A DNA stretch of 64,000 nt from Microcystis aeruginosa FD4 (GCF_009792235.1 NZ_CP046973.1:4030001-4094000), one strand, 5' to 3'. Positions 45,661-54,652 are shown, counted from the first letter of the stretch. The notes: generated by a model from the sequence alone, not told the origin. A program made the numbers and translations.

Positions 45661-45717
45661 CCCACATCCCCACAATCCACACCCGACACCCCACACCCCT
45701 TTTAAACAGGATTTAGT

Positions 45718-46506
45718 ATGACTTTAACTGACCTCTCTCCCCTCCCCCCGGCCGTCTATTTTATTGGTGCTGGCCCTGGAGATCCGGAATTATTGACGGT
45801 AAAAGCCGATAAAATTCTCCAAAAAGCCGATGTTATCCTCTTTGCTGATTCCCTCGTTCCCAAACAGATGCTTGAGGACACTCGTAAAGATGCCGAGTTA
45901 ATTCCCACCAGTAGCATCACCCTAGAGGAAATTATCCCTTTAATGATCGATCGCGTGCGTCGGGGTTTAGCGGTGGTGCGACTGCAATCGGGGGATTTAA
46001 GTCTCTATAGTGCCATCCAAGAACAAATTCATCTTTTGACAGCAGCGGATATCCCCTTTCAGCTAATCCCCGGAATTAGTGCCTTTCAAGGATTAGCGGC
46101 CAAATTGGCCCTAGAATTAACGATTCCGGAATTAGTCCAGACAATTATTCTAACCCGGGTGGAAGGAAAAGCCTCTCCCATGCCAGCAAGTGAAGACTTA
46201 GCCTCTTTAGCCGCTCATAAAGCCAGTTTATGCCTATATTTAGCCGCTCGTCATGTTGACAAAGCCCAGGAAAAACTCCTACAATACTACCAGCCAGAGC
46301 AACAGGTGGCCGTTTGTTTCCGTCTCGGTTGGCCCGACGAAAAAATCTGGGTTGTCCCCCTGTCAGAGATGGCCAAATTAACCCATCGAGAAAATTTAAC
46401 TAGAACTACCCTTTATCTCATTAGTCCCGCTTTAAACCAGATTACCGGAACTCGATCGCAACTTTATCACCCGCAACATTCCCATCTTTTCCGTCCTCAT
46501 CCCTAA
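45718..46506 (+). CDS. cobM: Precorrin-4 C11-methyltransferase
   Basis: A 262-residue SAM-dependent tetrapyrrole methylase of the cobalamin (B12/pseudo-B12) pathway that methylates C11 of precorrin-4. The N-terminal glycine-rich SAM site is VYFIGAGPGDPELLTVKADK. LVPKQML and VVRLQSGDLSLYSAIQEQ follow, with GISAFQGLAAKL and AVCFRLGWPDEKIW further on, all typical of CobM. Length is normal. It stands alone on the plus strand between two repeat arrays, and I see no cobalamin riboswitch upstream. Confidence 0.93.
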   Translation: MTLTDLSPLPPAVYFIGAGPGDPELLTVKADKILQKADVILFADSLVPKQMLEDTRKDAELIPTSSITLEEIIPLMIDRVRRGLAVVRLQSGDLSLYSAIQEQIHLLTAADIPFQLIPGISAFQGLAAKLALELTIPELVQTIILTRVEGKASPMPASEDLASLAAHKASLCLYLAARHVDKAQEKLLQYYQPEQQVAVCFRLGWPDEKIWVVPLSEMAKLTHRENLTRTTLYLISPALNQITGTRSQLYHPQHSHLFRPHP

Positions 46507-46584
46507 GTATTTTCTGGGAAATATACCTAAAGTTAGAGTTAAAGAGCGGCGATTTTGTTTAGGATTATTTCAGGAGGTAGGACA

Positions 46585-46606
46585 ATTTTAAAAACGTTTT
46601 TAAAAT
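46585..46606. promoter_or_regulatory. 22-base perfect palindrome upstream of the zinc-ribbon gene
   Basis: ATTTTAAAAACG/CGTTTTTAAAAT-type palindrome (ATTTTAAAAACGTTTTTAAAAT without mismatch), 14 bases before the ATG at 46621. It could be an operator or a weak terminator of cobM. An AGGAGG lies just before it at about 46572, too far away to serve the 46621 start. Confidence 0.45.
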
Positions 46607-46620
46607 TAGTCTGACAATCC

Positions 46621-46785
46621 ATGCACAGCTGCCCTATTTGTTCGGGAATTACTCTTCGTCACCTTGTGGCTAGTCGTGCCTACTGGTATTGTCCTCACTG
46701 TCGTCAGGAGGTTCCTAACTTCCTTGATTGCTCCATTCCTGCCAAGGTAAAAGTAAAGCGAGTTAGAGCGAGAAAAACAGTCTAG
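46621..46785 (+). CDS. Small zinc-ribbon protein
   Basis: A 54-residue protein, MHSCPICSGITLRHLVASR at the start. Two CxxC knuckles (CPIC and CPHC, residues 4-7 and 24-27) form a zinc ribbon, and a basic tail (KVKVKRVRARKTV) could touch nucleic acid. It ends in a convergent hairpin shared with tspO. The function is unknown. Cysteine spacing and composition make it a plausible real gene despite its size. Confidence 0.65.
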   Translation: MHSCPICSGITLRHLVASRAYWYCPHCRQEVPNFLDCSIPAKVKVKRVRARKTV

Positions 46786-46816
46786 ATTTTCAAGTTGGTA
46801 GATGGCAATAAGATCT

Positions 46817-46847
46817 GTGGGATGGGTTAAAAATTAACCCATCCCAC
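46817..46847. terminator. Bidirectional terminator hairpin
   Basis: A perfect 14-base-pair stem (GTGGGATGGGTTAA / TTAACCCATCCCAC) with a three-base loop lies between the convergent zinc-ribbon and tspO genes. The GTGGGATGGGTT sequence also resembles the terminal repeats of cyanobacterial hairpin MITEs at 57130 and 58179. Confidence 0.75.
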
Positions 46848-46856
46848 TTTACCTAT

Positions 46857-47324
46857 CTATACATCCCTAGGATTGAGATGGGTCATTTCCCAAGTCACAT
46901 AGGTACCGATCGGACTCCAGATCAGGTAAGGTAGGAGTAGGATACCCGCCCAAGAAGAAACAGGGAAAACCAAGAGCGCCAGAAGACAACCCAAGAAAAA
47001 ACCCGTACCGCCGATAATCGTTCCCGCTTTAAGACTGCGTAGTTTACAGGTGACGGGAGTATAGGCAGTAATAGTCAATTCCACCAACAGATAAAAAGCC
47101 ATCAAAAACCAGCGATTAGCCGGTTGAGCTTCCCAGACTAAATAAGCAGAAATTGCGCCACAAATATAGATAATTGTCCAGATAAGAGGGATTAATCTTT
47201 CAAAGGTCAACCAATCGGGACGACGCAAACGCGCAAACCAACGTACATCGCGAGAATTGAGTAATCCCCCACCTAACGCTACCAAAAATCCCACGACACC
47301 GATAAGCAACCAAGAGGGAATCAT
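46857..47324 (-). CDS. TspO/MBR family tryptophan-rich sensory protein
   Basis: A 155-residue membrane protein with five hydrophobic helices, the fold of TspO/peripheral benzodiazepine receptor. Visible motifs include RRPDWLTFERLIPLIWTIIY (the W-P-x-W region) and PYLIWSPIGTYVTWEM near the C-terminus. Family members bind porphyrins and tetrapyrroles and modulate pigment or stress responses. It lies 9 bases downstream of the SUI1-type gene on the same strand, and near cobM, another tetrapyrrole gene, although transcribed oppositely. Confidence 0.92.
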   Translation of the reverse strand: MIPSWLLIGVVGFLVALGGGLLNSRDVRWFARLRRPDWLTFERLIPLIWTIIYICGAISAYLVWEAQPANRWFLMAFYLLVELTITAYTPVTCKLRSLKAGTIIGGTGFFLGCLLALLVFPVSSWAGILLLPYLIWSPIGTYVTWEMTHLNPRDV

Positions 47325-47333
47325 GATTTTTAG

Positions 47334-47675
47334 CTATCCTCCGCTAATTTTGGCTTTGTAACCCGATTCAATAAGAATTTGTAGTATTTTTTGGCGATGA
47401 TCTCCTTGGATCTCAATGGTATTTTCTTTAACTGTACCACCCGTCCCGCAAGCGGCTTTTAACTGTTTTAACAATTTCGTCAGAGTTTCGGTTTGGCATT
47501 GAAAACCTGTAACTATGGTAACGGTTTTTCCCGCACGACCAGAGCGGGAGGTTTGTACTCGCAAATTCTGCTGATTTGGGGGTAATTCAGGAATGGAACG
47601 CTCAAAAGCTGGGGAATTACTTTGATCTCCAAATTCCTGATAGGCAATCCGGTTTTTTTCCTTTGATTTACTCAT
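47334..47675 (-). CDS. SUI1/eIF1-like translation factor (YciH family)
   Basis: A 113-residue protein. The C-terminal two thirds match the SUI1 domain: GKTVTIVTGFQ, LLKQLKAACGTGGTVKENTI and EIQGDHRQKILQILIESGYK. The N-terminal 40 residues are polar and variable. Bacterial homologues (YciH) influence start-codon fidelity in vitro. It starts at the ATG at 47675, just left of the right-hand microsatellite array, and is probably co-transcribed with tspO. Confidence 0.93.
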   Translation of the reverse strand: MSKSKEKNRIAYQEFGDQSNSPAFERSIPELPPNQQNLRVQTSRSGRAGKTVTIVTGFQCQTETLTKLLKQLKAACGTGGTVKENTIEIQGDHRQKILQILIESGYKAKISGG

Positions 47676-47699
47676 ATAGCAATTATCATAGTGAGTTTT

Positions 47700-48075
47700 G
47701 GTTGTGGGGAAGTGGGGGAGCGGGGAAGTGGGGAAGTGGGGAAGTGGGGAAGTGGGGAAGTGGGGAAGTGGGGAAGTGGGGAAGTGGGGAAGTGGGGAAG
47801 TGGGGAGATGGGAATTATGAATTATGAAGTGGGGAAGTGGGAAAGTTGTCTCATCACCCTATCACCCCAAAACCCTATCACCCCAAAACCCTATCACCCC
47901 AAAACCCTATCACCCCAAAACCCTATCACCCTATCACCCTATCACCCCAAAACCCTATCACCCTATCACCCCAAAACCCTATCACCCTATCACCCCAAAA
48001 CCCTATCACCCTATCACCCTATCACCTCCTGACGACCGACGACCGACGACCGACGACCGACGACCGACGACCGAC
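47700..48075. repeat. Compound microsatellite array, right arm of an inverted pair
   Basis: About a dozen GTGGGGAA octamers, the spacer GGAATTATGAATTATGAAG, ATCACCCCAAAACCCT 16-mers mixed with ATCACCCT octamers, then CGACGAC heptamers. It is the reverse complement arrangement of 45420-45660. The photolyase reading frame runs into its right end. Confidence 0.9.
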
Positions 48076-49578
48076 AACTGATAGCTCTTAATTGGTTGGA
48101 CTGGCAGCGCATTTGATTAAGTTCAGCTGCCGACATTCGATCGAGATGACCTAAAATCATATTAACGCGACCTTGGGATTTTAATTTTTCTCGATGTCGT
48201 GCCAAAAAATCCCAGTAAAGAAAATTAAAAGGACAGGCAAAATCCCCGACTCGTTCATTTTTTTATACACACAACCCCGACAATAATCACTCATTTTATC
48301 AATATAGTTGGCCGAGGCGGCGTAGGGTTTAGAGGCGAGAATTCCCCCATCGGCAAATTGTCCCATTCCCAGTACATTAGTCTGCATTACCCAATCGTAG
48401 GCATCGATAAAAACACTATGAAACCAGTTTTCAATCTCTTGGGGAGAGCAGCCAAAAATTAAGGCAAAATTGCTCAAAATCATTAATCTTTGAATATGAT
48501 GGGCATAACCAGTATTTTCCACCTGTGATAATACTTGTTTGAGGCAATTCATCTCGGTTTGATTACTATCCCAAAAGAAAGCCGGTAAGGGTTGTTGATG
48601 CTCAAACCAATTATGATTAGCGTAATCTTCTCCCAGATAATGATAAATTCCCTGCATATATTCCCGCCATCCCAACACCTGACGGATAAATCCTTCGATG
48701 CTATTTAGGGCTAAATTATCTTTTTTATAGGCAATTTCTGCTCCTTGAATCACTTCCAATGGCGTTAGTAATCCTAGATTAAGATAGGGGGATAATAGGG
48801 AATGCCAGAGGGTTTCTTCTCCCGTTATCATCGCATCTTGGTAGGGTCCAAAGTTGGGCAGACAATTAGTAATAAAATGCTCCAATACTTGTAAAGCTTG
48901 TCTGCGGGTTACTGCCCAGGGAAAAGGTTTAATTTTTCCATATTTAGGAATATCTAAAGCTTCCACATCAGCGATAACTTGAAGGGTAATTTCATCGGGT
49001 GCAAACCAAAGAGGATCAGGAGTTTTTAATCTATCTTTGGGCGGTTTGCGGTTTTGTTTATCAAAGTTCCATTGTCCTGCTATGGGTTGATTATCCTCCA
49101 TTAAAATCTGCCATTTTTTGCGACTTTCTCGATAGAAATCCTCTAGTAATAGTCTTTTACGAGATTTAGCCCAATTATTAAAATCTGTCCTTGTCCAGAG
49201 AAAGTGATTATTATCAATTAGGGTTATAGCACAGTCTAAATCGAGATTTTTGATTAATCTAAGAAAGGGCAAATTATTAGGCATCATTATCTGTAATTCT
49301 TTAATGCCTAATTGCTTAATAAAAGCGGATAAAATTGGTTCAAAATCTTCAGCAATTTCGTAAGTTACAGACCATCCTAAAGTTTTTAATTCCTCGGCAA
49401 AATGACGCATCGCCGACCAGATTAAAACTAATTTTTGCTGATGATAGGGTCTTTGTCGAATATGATTGTGGGATTCAATTAAAATAACCGGTGTTTCCTG
49501 TGAATAGGCTTGACGATTAGCTAAGGCCGCTTGTCCTGTCCATAATTGATCACCTAAAATCCAAATACCAATGGTCAT
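48014..49578 (-). pseudogene. Cryptochrome/photolyase (FeS-BCP, PhrB-like), frameshifted near the C-terminus
   Basis: It reads from ATG 49578. The first 440 or so residues are a normal FeS-type photolyase of the (6-4)/CryPro class: IGIWILGDQLWTGQAAL, GWREYMQGIYHYLGEDY, MILSNFALIFGCSPQEIENW, WVMQTNVLGMGQFADGGILA and DYCRGC. At an A7 run (48258-48264) one base seems to be missing. As read, the frame ends at 48181 with an unrelated tail. In the next frame the family sequence continues: NERVGDFACPFNFLYWDFLA, RHREKLKSQGRVNMILGHLD. The lost FACPFN supplies the last Cys of the 4Fe-4S cluster. The shifted frame has no stop until 48014, inside the microsatellite. The gene repairs UV lesions when intact. 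A real mutation or a homopolymer sequencing error are both possible. Confidence 0.85.
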
Positions 49579-49580
49579 AA

Positions 49581-49739
49581 TTATTTCATTGCCTCGACTA
49601 TTCCCCCGTATTTTTTAGCCATAATATCCGCCATTTCCCGAGCAGAAAATTTACTGGCTTTGTCGATGCTGGGGGTAAATGTCCCCGTAGGGGTTAAATA
49701 ATGGGTAAATACCCCGACTTTTTTGCTGATAATCCACAT
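49581..49739 (-). CDS. Small protein upstream of the photolyase
   Basis: A 52-residue protein, MWIISKKVGVFTHYLTPTGT at the start and YGGIVEAMK at the end. It stops two bases before the photolyase ATG, which suggests coupled translation. I do not recognise a domain; the compact mixed alpha/beta composition and tight spacing argue for a real gene. Function unknown. Confidence 0.6.
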   Translation of the reverse strand: MWIISKKVGVFTHYLTPTGTFTPSIDKASKFSAREMADIMAKKYGGIVEAMK

Positions 49740-49793
49740 ATTTCTTGAAGTCAAAAATCAAAAATCAGTGAAAAGACAGTAGGAAACTGCCAT

Positions 49794-49890
49794 TTATAGT
49801 CATTTCAATTAAGATTGAGAATATGAATGCCAGAGTTGATAAGGGTTTGATCGGTCTAGACTGTATCAGACTTATCTGAAATGACTATAA
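49794..49890. mobile_element. 97-base MITE with IS630-type ends
   Basis: The left end TTATAGTCATTTCAATTAAG and the right end (reverse complement TTATAGTCATTTCAGATAAG) match the ends of the IS630 element at 27292-28247. There is no coding capacity. It is probably mobilised in trans by that transposase. To its right (49920-49965) lie GATCACTGATTACT direct repeats like those at 58341-58412. Confidence 0.8.
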
Positions 49891-49966
49891 TACTTCTCAC
49901 TGAATACCACTCACTTAAAACTCGCATCTGATTACTGATCACTGATTACTGATCACTGATAACTGA

Positions 49967-51100
49967 TTAGGTTTTTGTCCTGAGACTTTGGGCGCTTAGA
50001 TAAAGTTGCGTCCATTCTTTGACCACTTGCGTGCGTTTACAGTTTAATTCGCCGGCGATTTCCTCAAGGGTTTTACCCGCTTTTAAGCCATCGATAACGC
50101 TTTTACCCGTGGGAGAAAGGGCTGCATAGTAAATTTGCCATTGACTGAGAGTTAAGCCAAAATTATGCTCTTTCGGGCTGATTTCTAACCATTCACTGAT
50201 TAATTCTGCCCCTTCCTTGAGGGCAAAAACCTTAATCGCATGATAGCCAACTTTTTCCCGGAGACGATAAATCCGTTGGATGGGAATATTCATCGCTTTG
50301 GCGATCGCATCTTGGCTTTCGCCGCCTAGATAGAGGTTAAACCAAGTCACTGCCTCGCGACTAACATTTTCCTCTAGATACCTAGCAAAACTCTCTTGAA
50401 CTTTTACCCGAAGAATTTGCGCTTCTTGGCAAGTGCGTTGATCTTCGTAGGTAGCGATCGCATTTTGTTCCAGTAAACTTAAGCTATTTTCCCCCTCATC
50501 GCCACTAATTTCATCGGAGAGAATCCGGATCATTTCTTCCCGCGGCACATTAGTGATACCGCTTTTCGCTTGACGACGGAGATAATTAACAAAACGATAG
50601 GCTAACAGGGGTTGATTGCGGATCGGACGCAGGGCGTATTCCTCCAGGGTGGCTAACAGCAGCCGATCGCGAGTAGCTTGATCGTTGGTACAACGAGCGA
50701 TCCATGCTAACTGGGATTGCAGATAGCGATCGCTATTTAACATCTCTTGAATAACTTCTTGCAAGACATCGGCCACCGCTTGCTGACGATCGCGACTTAA
50801 GGAAACCCAAGTGCGAATTTTTTGCCGGAGAGTGACACAAGCGCCGAGACGATCGATCAGGTTACGATAGGCGCGGGTGGGACTAACTTTCAGATAGCGT
50901 TGCCGCAAAATTTGCCAAAGATAGACTAATCCCCGTTTAGCGATTTCTAAATCTCTCTGGTCCAAAGTTTCCCAACGTTGGCTATCTTCACCGAGTAACC
51001 ACTTGATAATAGTCTCCCGTTGGCGATCGGTTAAGGAATCCTCTGTTTGCGAGAGGCGATCTTGCCATTGTTGCCTTAACTCGTCGATTATTGTCGTCAT
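49967..51100 (-). CDS. HetZ-related protein
   Basis: A 377-residue soluble protein. It has a helical N-terminal part, a sigma-factor-like middle (AVTWFNLYLGGESQDAIAKA followed by MNIPIQRIYRLREKVG) and a C-terminal helix-turn-helix-like stretch (GKTLEEIAGELNCKRTQVVKEW). This matches my memory of HetZ-related proteins, which in filamentous cyanobacteria act with heterocyst regulators but also occur in unicellular strains without heterocysts. I chose the ATG at 51100; a TTG at 51118 would add six residues. It is flanked by repeats on both sides and seems to be its own transcription unit. Probably a DNA-binding regulator; targets unknown. Confidence 0.75.
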   Translation of the reverse strand: MTTIIDELRQQWQDRLSQTEDSLTDRQRETIIKWLLGEDSQRWETLDQRDLEIAKRGLVYLWQILRQRYLKVSPTRAYRNLIDRLGACVTLRQKIRTWVSLSRDRQQAVADVLQEVIQEMLNSDRYLQSQLAWIARCTNDQATRDRLLLATLEEYALRPIRNQPLLAYRFVNYLRRQAKSGITNVPREEMIRILSDEISGDEGENSLSLLEQNAIATYEDQRTCQEAQILRVKVQESFARYLEENVSREAVTWFNLYLGGESQDAIAKAMNIPIQRIYRLREKVGYHAIKVFALKEGAELISEWLEISPKEHNFGLTLSQWQIYYAALSPTGKSVIDGLKAGKTLEEIAGELNCKRTQVVKEWTQLYLSAQSLRTKT

Positions 51101-51231
51101 CGAAAAATTGAGTTCCAAACCCCGTCCTTTGAGGACGGCTTTAGTTTAAATACTAGCGCATTTGCACAATATATGCTAAAACCTGAGCCATGGAGAAAGC
51201 TGATCGCTACCGATTTTACCCCACACCCGAC

Positions 51232-51313
51232 TAGAACGAACTAATCAATTAAGTCTTTTGCCAGATAAGGATTTAGTCGATTTATGCCCCCCGATCAAAC
51301 CATACCAAGTAAC
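51232..51313 (+). repeat. Dispersed repeat, third copy
   Basis: It matches 33555-33650 closely (AACTAATCAATTAAGTC, then GCCAGATAAGGATTTAGTCG, and so on) and ends AAGTAACGAAGAACCCAA. The remainder of 51101-51419 has no gene that I can support. Confidence 0.7.
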
Positions 51314-51419
51314 GAAGAACCCAAAAAAATAAGCTGTGGACATAAGGTTTCGACTGCCTGTTTTTTATTTATTTACAGCCAGTCAAAACTTTATTTTGAA
51401 GACACCACATAATGTGGGT

Positions 51420-53402
51420 CTAAGCATACTCCAAAGTTATCGTGACAGAAGGGAGATTATCAAATACCTTAATAAAGTTAATATTAATAGTTGGGTTGTA
51501 ATACCAAGCATTCAAACTAGCCCCATTGAGGGCATTATCATCTCCATTGCCTAATTTCTGGATTTCTTGATTGTTGAGAATAACTTTATTCAAAGAACCA
51601 GAGCTTCCCTGAGTTTCAGAAGGATCGTGCAAAATAGCAACAAAGAAAAACGTCTCGTACTCGGGCCGATAGTTATCATGAACACGCTCTATTTTTAGTT
51701 CACGAGTTTTTTGGGCTGCATCTATATATTTATGGGTAATCTTTGTCTCCCGATATTCACTTTTAGCCCTTGGATATCCCCCCTCATTTTCTGGTTTAGC
51801 AACGCCTGAAGAACGACTAACCCCATCATCTAAATACATTGTATATTCACCACTTTGACCGGGGTAAATATTCAAAGTAATAGGATTAGGTTGACCTTTT
51901 TTGTTCAGTTCTCCCACATATTCTTCAAGCTCAATCATGGGAATAATTGCCCCTGAACGAACATAGATAGGAACAATGAAATTAATATGATTACCCTCAA
52001 GATTAAGATTAGCATCAAAATCTCGAATCGTCGTTCCTCCTTCAACTAAACTGGCTAAAGGTAGTTGGTTGTTCATAAAACAATACCAATTACTACCTTG
52101 GGGTAGATAAACATCCCATTTACCTCCATTCGTCTCCGCTTGAGGTTTGGTAACAGGAGAAATGAGAAGATCCTTGCCAACAAAAAACTGGTTGTCAAGG
52201 AAATATTCTTGATCATTATAAAGAGACTGGTCTTGAGGATCATTGAGAAACATAGGACGGCAAATCGGCATTCCATCCAAAGTATTCTCGAAAAGACAGT
52301 CATAGAAAAGCTGCATCAACCGATAACGCAATTCAATATAATGTTTGCAAATCGGCAATACCATTTTATACAAATCTTGCGGTTGAGGAATAGGCAGTCC
52401 CCGTTCGTTGAAGTATTCCACATACATAAAAGGTTCTTGGAATGCCTTACGCCCTTTGCGGACATAATGATTTCTGAACCAAGGCAAGAAAGCACCTGCC
52501 ACTGTCCAGCGAATTAAAAGCTCTGGACTTGCCCATTCACCATTATCTATATAGGAAGTTTCAAAACCACCTATATCTTGACCGCAAATCGCTAATCCAC
52601 ACATTCCCAGAGAAAGAACCTGAGAAATATTCATCCGTAGAAAATCCCAATCCGAAGCATTATCTCCCGTCCATAATCCTGAAAAGCGATGAGAGCCAGT
52701 AAAACTACCTCGCCCAATGATAAAGTTGCGTTTATTATCCCGTCCAGGTAGATAATTTAGTCCATGATAAGTGGCTTTATGGAGATTGTAAGCATAAAAG
52801 TTCCAGACTTTGATTGCAGGGGTTAATTGAGGTGTGACACCAGAAATAAAATCACTGGTCACATAGAGTTGAAAAGGAAACCCTTTCATGTCCCCACGAG
52901 TCTCACGAATAGCAGGGGTTGTCATATCTTGCCAGACCATTTCTAACCCCATATCAAAGAGATATTGATATTGGGTTCCCCACCATTTTCGCACTTCGCT
53001 TCGCCCAAAATCAGGATAATGACCTGGCGTTCCTAACTCATTGCCATAGGCATCATTGCCATAATAAACTTCTCCGATATAAGGTTGACCACTGTTAAAT
53101 CCTTGTATTTTATCGGGATCATTGGGACGATATTCGTTGCCTCCACCATAGCACTGATAGGAGCGACTATCTGGATTATCGGGGTCATAACGTTTATCTA
53201 AGACGAAATAACTATTGCTTAATCCTTCCTTATAGGTCTGATAATTGCTATCTTTGTTGCTAATGACAGGAGTTATATTGGTACTGCATTTTACCCCTTG
53301 TTCTCGCAAATTATCAAACATTGATAAAGGGTCAGGAAACTTCTTAGTATCAATGGTAAAAGTTTGGTAGTTATGTTGAATGTCCACATGGGAGCATCTC
53401 AC
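51420..53402 (-). CDS. GH31 protein related to alpha-1,4-glucan lyase, 5'-truncated
   Basis: The open frame gives 660 residues, GTG start at 53402, but the first few codons lie in the end of the adjacent insertion sequence. Recognisable sequence starts at HVDIQHNYQTFTID, in the middle of the GH31 barrel. Typical motifs follow: VKCSTNITPVIS, LEMVWQDMTTPAIRET (nucleophile Asp), GLWTGDNASDWDFLRM (acid/base region) and CGQDIGGFE. WQDMT and KCSTNITPVIS are, as I recall, features of alpha-1,4-glucan lyases, which release 1,5-anhydrofructose from starch or glycogen and are about 1000 residues long. The N-terminal domains and first barrel strands, several hundred residues, are missing, so the product is probably inactive. 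C-terminal beta domains are complete (PIYVRSGAIIPM, PGQSGEYTMYLDDG). Confidence 0.8.
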   Translation of the reverse strand: MRCSHVDIQHNYQTFTIDTKKFPDPLSMFDNLREQGVKCSTNITPVISNKDSNYQTYKEGLSNSYFVLDKRYDPDNPDSRSYQCYGGGNEYRPNDPDKIQGFNSGQPYIGEVYYGNDAYGNELGTPGHYPDFGRSEVRKWWGTQYQYLFDMGLEMVWQDMTTPAIRETRGDMKGFPFQLYVTSDFISGVTPQLTPAIKVWNFYAYNLHKATYHGLNYLPGRDNKRNFIIGRGSFTGSHRFSGLWTGDNASDWDFLRMNISQVLSLGMCGLAICGQDIGGFETSYIDNGEWASPELLIRWTVAGAFLPWFRNHYVRKGRKAFQEPFMYVEYFNERGLPIPQPQDLYKMVLPICKHYIELRYRLMQLFYDCLFENTLDGMPICRPMFLNDPQDQSLYNDQEYFLDNQFFVGKDLLISPVTKPQAETNGGKWDVYLPQGSNWYCFMNNQLPLASLVEGGTTIRDFDANLNLEGNHINFIVPIYVRSGAIIPMIELEEYVGELNKKGQPNPITLNIYPGQSGEYTMYLDDGVSRSSGVAKPENEGGYPRAKSEYRETKITHKYIDAAQKTRELKIERVHDNYRPEYETFFFVAILHDPSETQGSSGSLNKVILNNQEIQKLGNGDDNALNGASLNAWYYNPTININFIKVFDNLPSVTITLEYA

Positions 53403-54652
53403 TTATGCAATGAGTATTAATACTTATAGCCGTCAAAAACTAGAAAATCTTCAACTTGATCACAAAGAGAAATGAGATTATAATAGTTATAACTTACAAT
53501 TCAGAATATATCTCGATGGGAGGAATAATTCAATGTTATCAGAAAATGAAAAAAGAATTCAAGATTTATCCCGAGAGTTGGGAGCTTGTCTCTATGAGCA
53601 ATCCCAAATTAAGAAATTTAATAACTTGGGAGAGATAGAGGAGACTGTTAGAGATTTAATGATTCATTATGTTAACCCAGAAATCGGTATTTTTTTGTCA
53701 AAACAAGCACAGAAGAAACCGCCGGTCGGACGAGAAAAGTGAAAAGTATTTTGGGGGAATTACCAATTACAGAAAAACAAGCGAAGAAGTTAGAAGTAAA
53801 GCCTCGGACTCAGATGAGTCCAATGTTAGAGAAGAACTGTTGGCTATTAAGTGGCGATGAATCCTACGAGAAATCGGCGCAGAAAATCAAATCATTGACA
53901 GGGATTGCTGTTTCTCACAGTACCCAACAACCCCTCGTACATCGCTATGCTTTTGAAGAATTACCATCTAACCCAGAAGTCGAAGTCGAAGAAATGAGCA
54001 TAGATGGCGGTAAGGTACGACTAAGAACTGACAAGGGAAAAGCCTTAATTTGGCGTGATTATAAAGCAGTGAGTTTTCATCAACTGGGGGTAGCGGCTTT
54101 TTTTCAGGATAACTCAGCTTGATTAGATTTGGTTAATTCTCAAGTTTTGGCCAAGCCTTTAATTTGTTGAGGAGATGGACATGATGGTATCTGGAATTTA
54201 TTTCGTGAGATCGGAGAGAAACAGGAAAGAATTGAAATATTGGATTGGTATCATTTAATCGAAAACCTCTATAAAGTTGGCGGGTCATTCCAGCGAATTG
54301 AGGAGGTAAAATGTTTTCTATGGAAGGGGGAAGTGGCGGCGGCTATCTCTTGTGCGCGAAGGATGGTCAGAGCCGCAAGTTGAGAATTTTATTACTTATT
54401 TGAACAAGCATAAACATCGAATTGTCAATTATGGTTATTTGCAGGCAGAGGGCATTTCCATTGGCTCTGGCTCTGTTGAATCAAAAATTAAACAAATTGC
54501 TCCGAGTCTCAAAATTACTGGTGCAAGTTGGGAATCTGGTAATGTACCGCAAGTCCTTCGTCATCGCTGTGCTTATCTAAATGGTTGCCTTTTTTAACTT
54601 TTTTATTGATCTCATTAAGCATTTCTACTTATTGCAAAGGTGAGATGCTCCC
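53390..54652 (+). mobile_element. Degenerate ISKra4-like insertion sequence
   Basis: It is 1263 bases with matching ends: left GGGAGCATCTCACTTATGCA, right (reverse complement) GGGAGCATCTCACCTTTGCA. No target duplication is seen (flanks CACAT and TTTGG). The left end abuts a truncated GH31 gene and the right end a truncated tnpB, so the DNA between two former insertion points seems to have been lost. Confidence 0.75.
53533..54597 (+). pseudogene. ISKra4-like transposase, multiply broken
   Basis: The frame opens at 53533 (MLSENEKRIQDLSRELGACL) and shifts near 53740. It continues as VKSILGELPITEKQAKKLEV and EEMSIDGGKVRLRTDKGKAL (with a DDE-type Asp), then meets TGA at 54120, where homologues would read Ser-Ala-Leu-Leu. 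A further TGA lies near 54168, and a small deletion or shift near 54345. The end (SEPQVENFITYLNKHKHRIV to RHRCAYLNGCLF) includes the GSGSVESKIKQ motif with the catalytic Glu. Family assignment is from memory of similar cyanobacterial transposases. It cannot make a functional enzyme. Confidence 0.75.

Noticed and set aside
45395..45689. Long open frames through the microsatellite arrays (also 47576-48091)
   Set aside because: They are open because 7-, 8- and 16-base repeats happen to lack stops. The products are HPITLSPQN-type repeats with no start signal.
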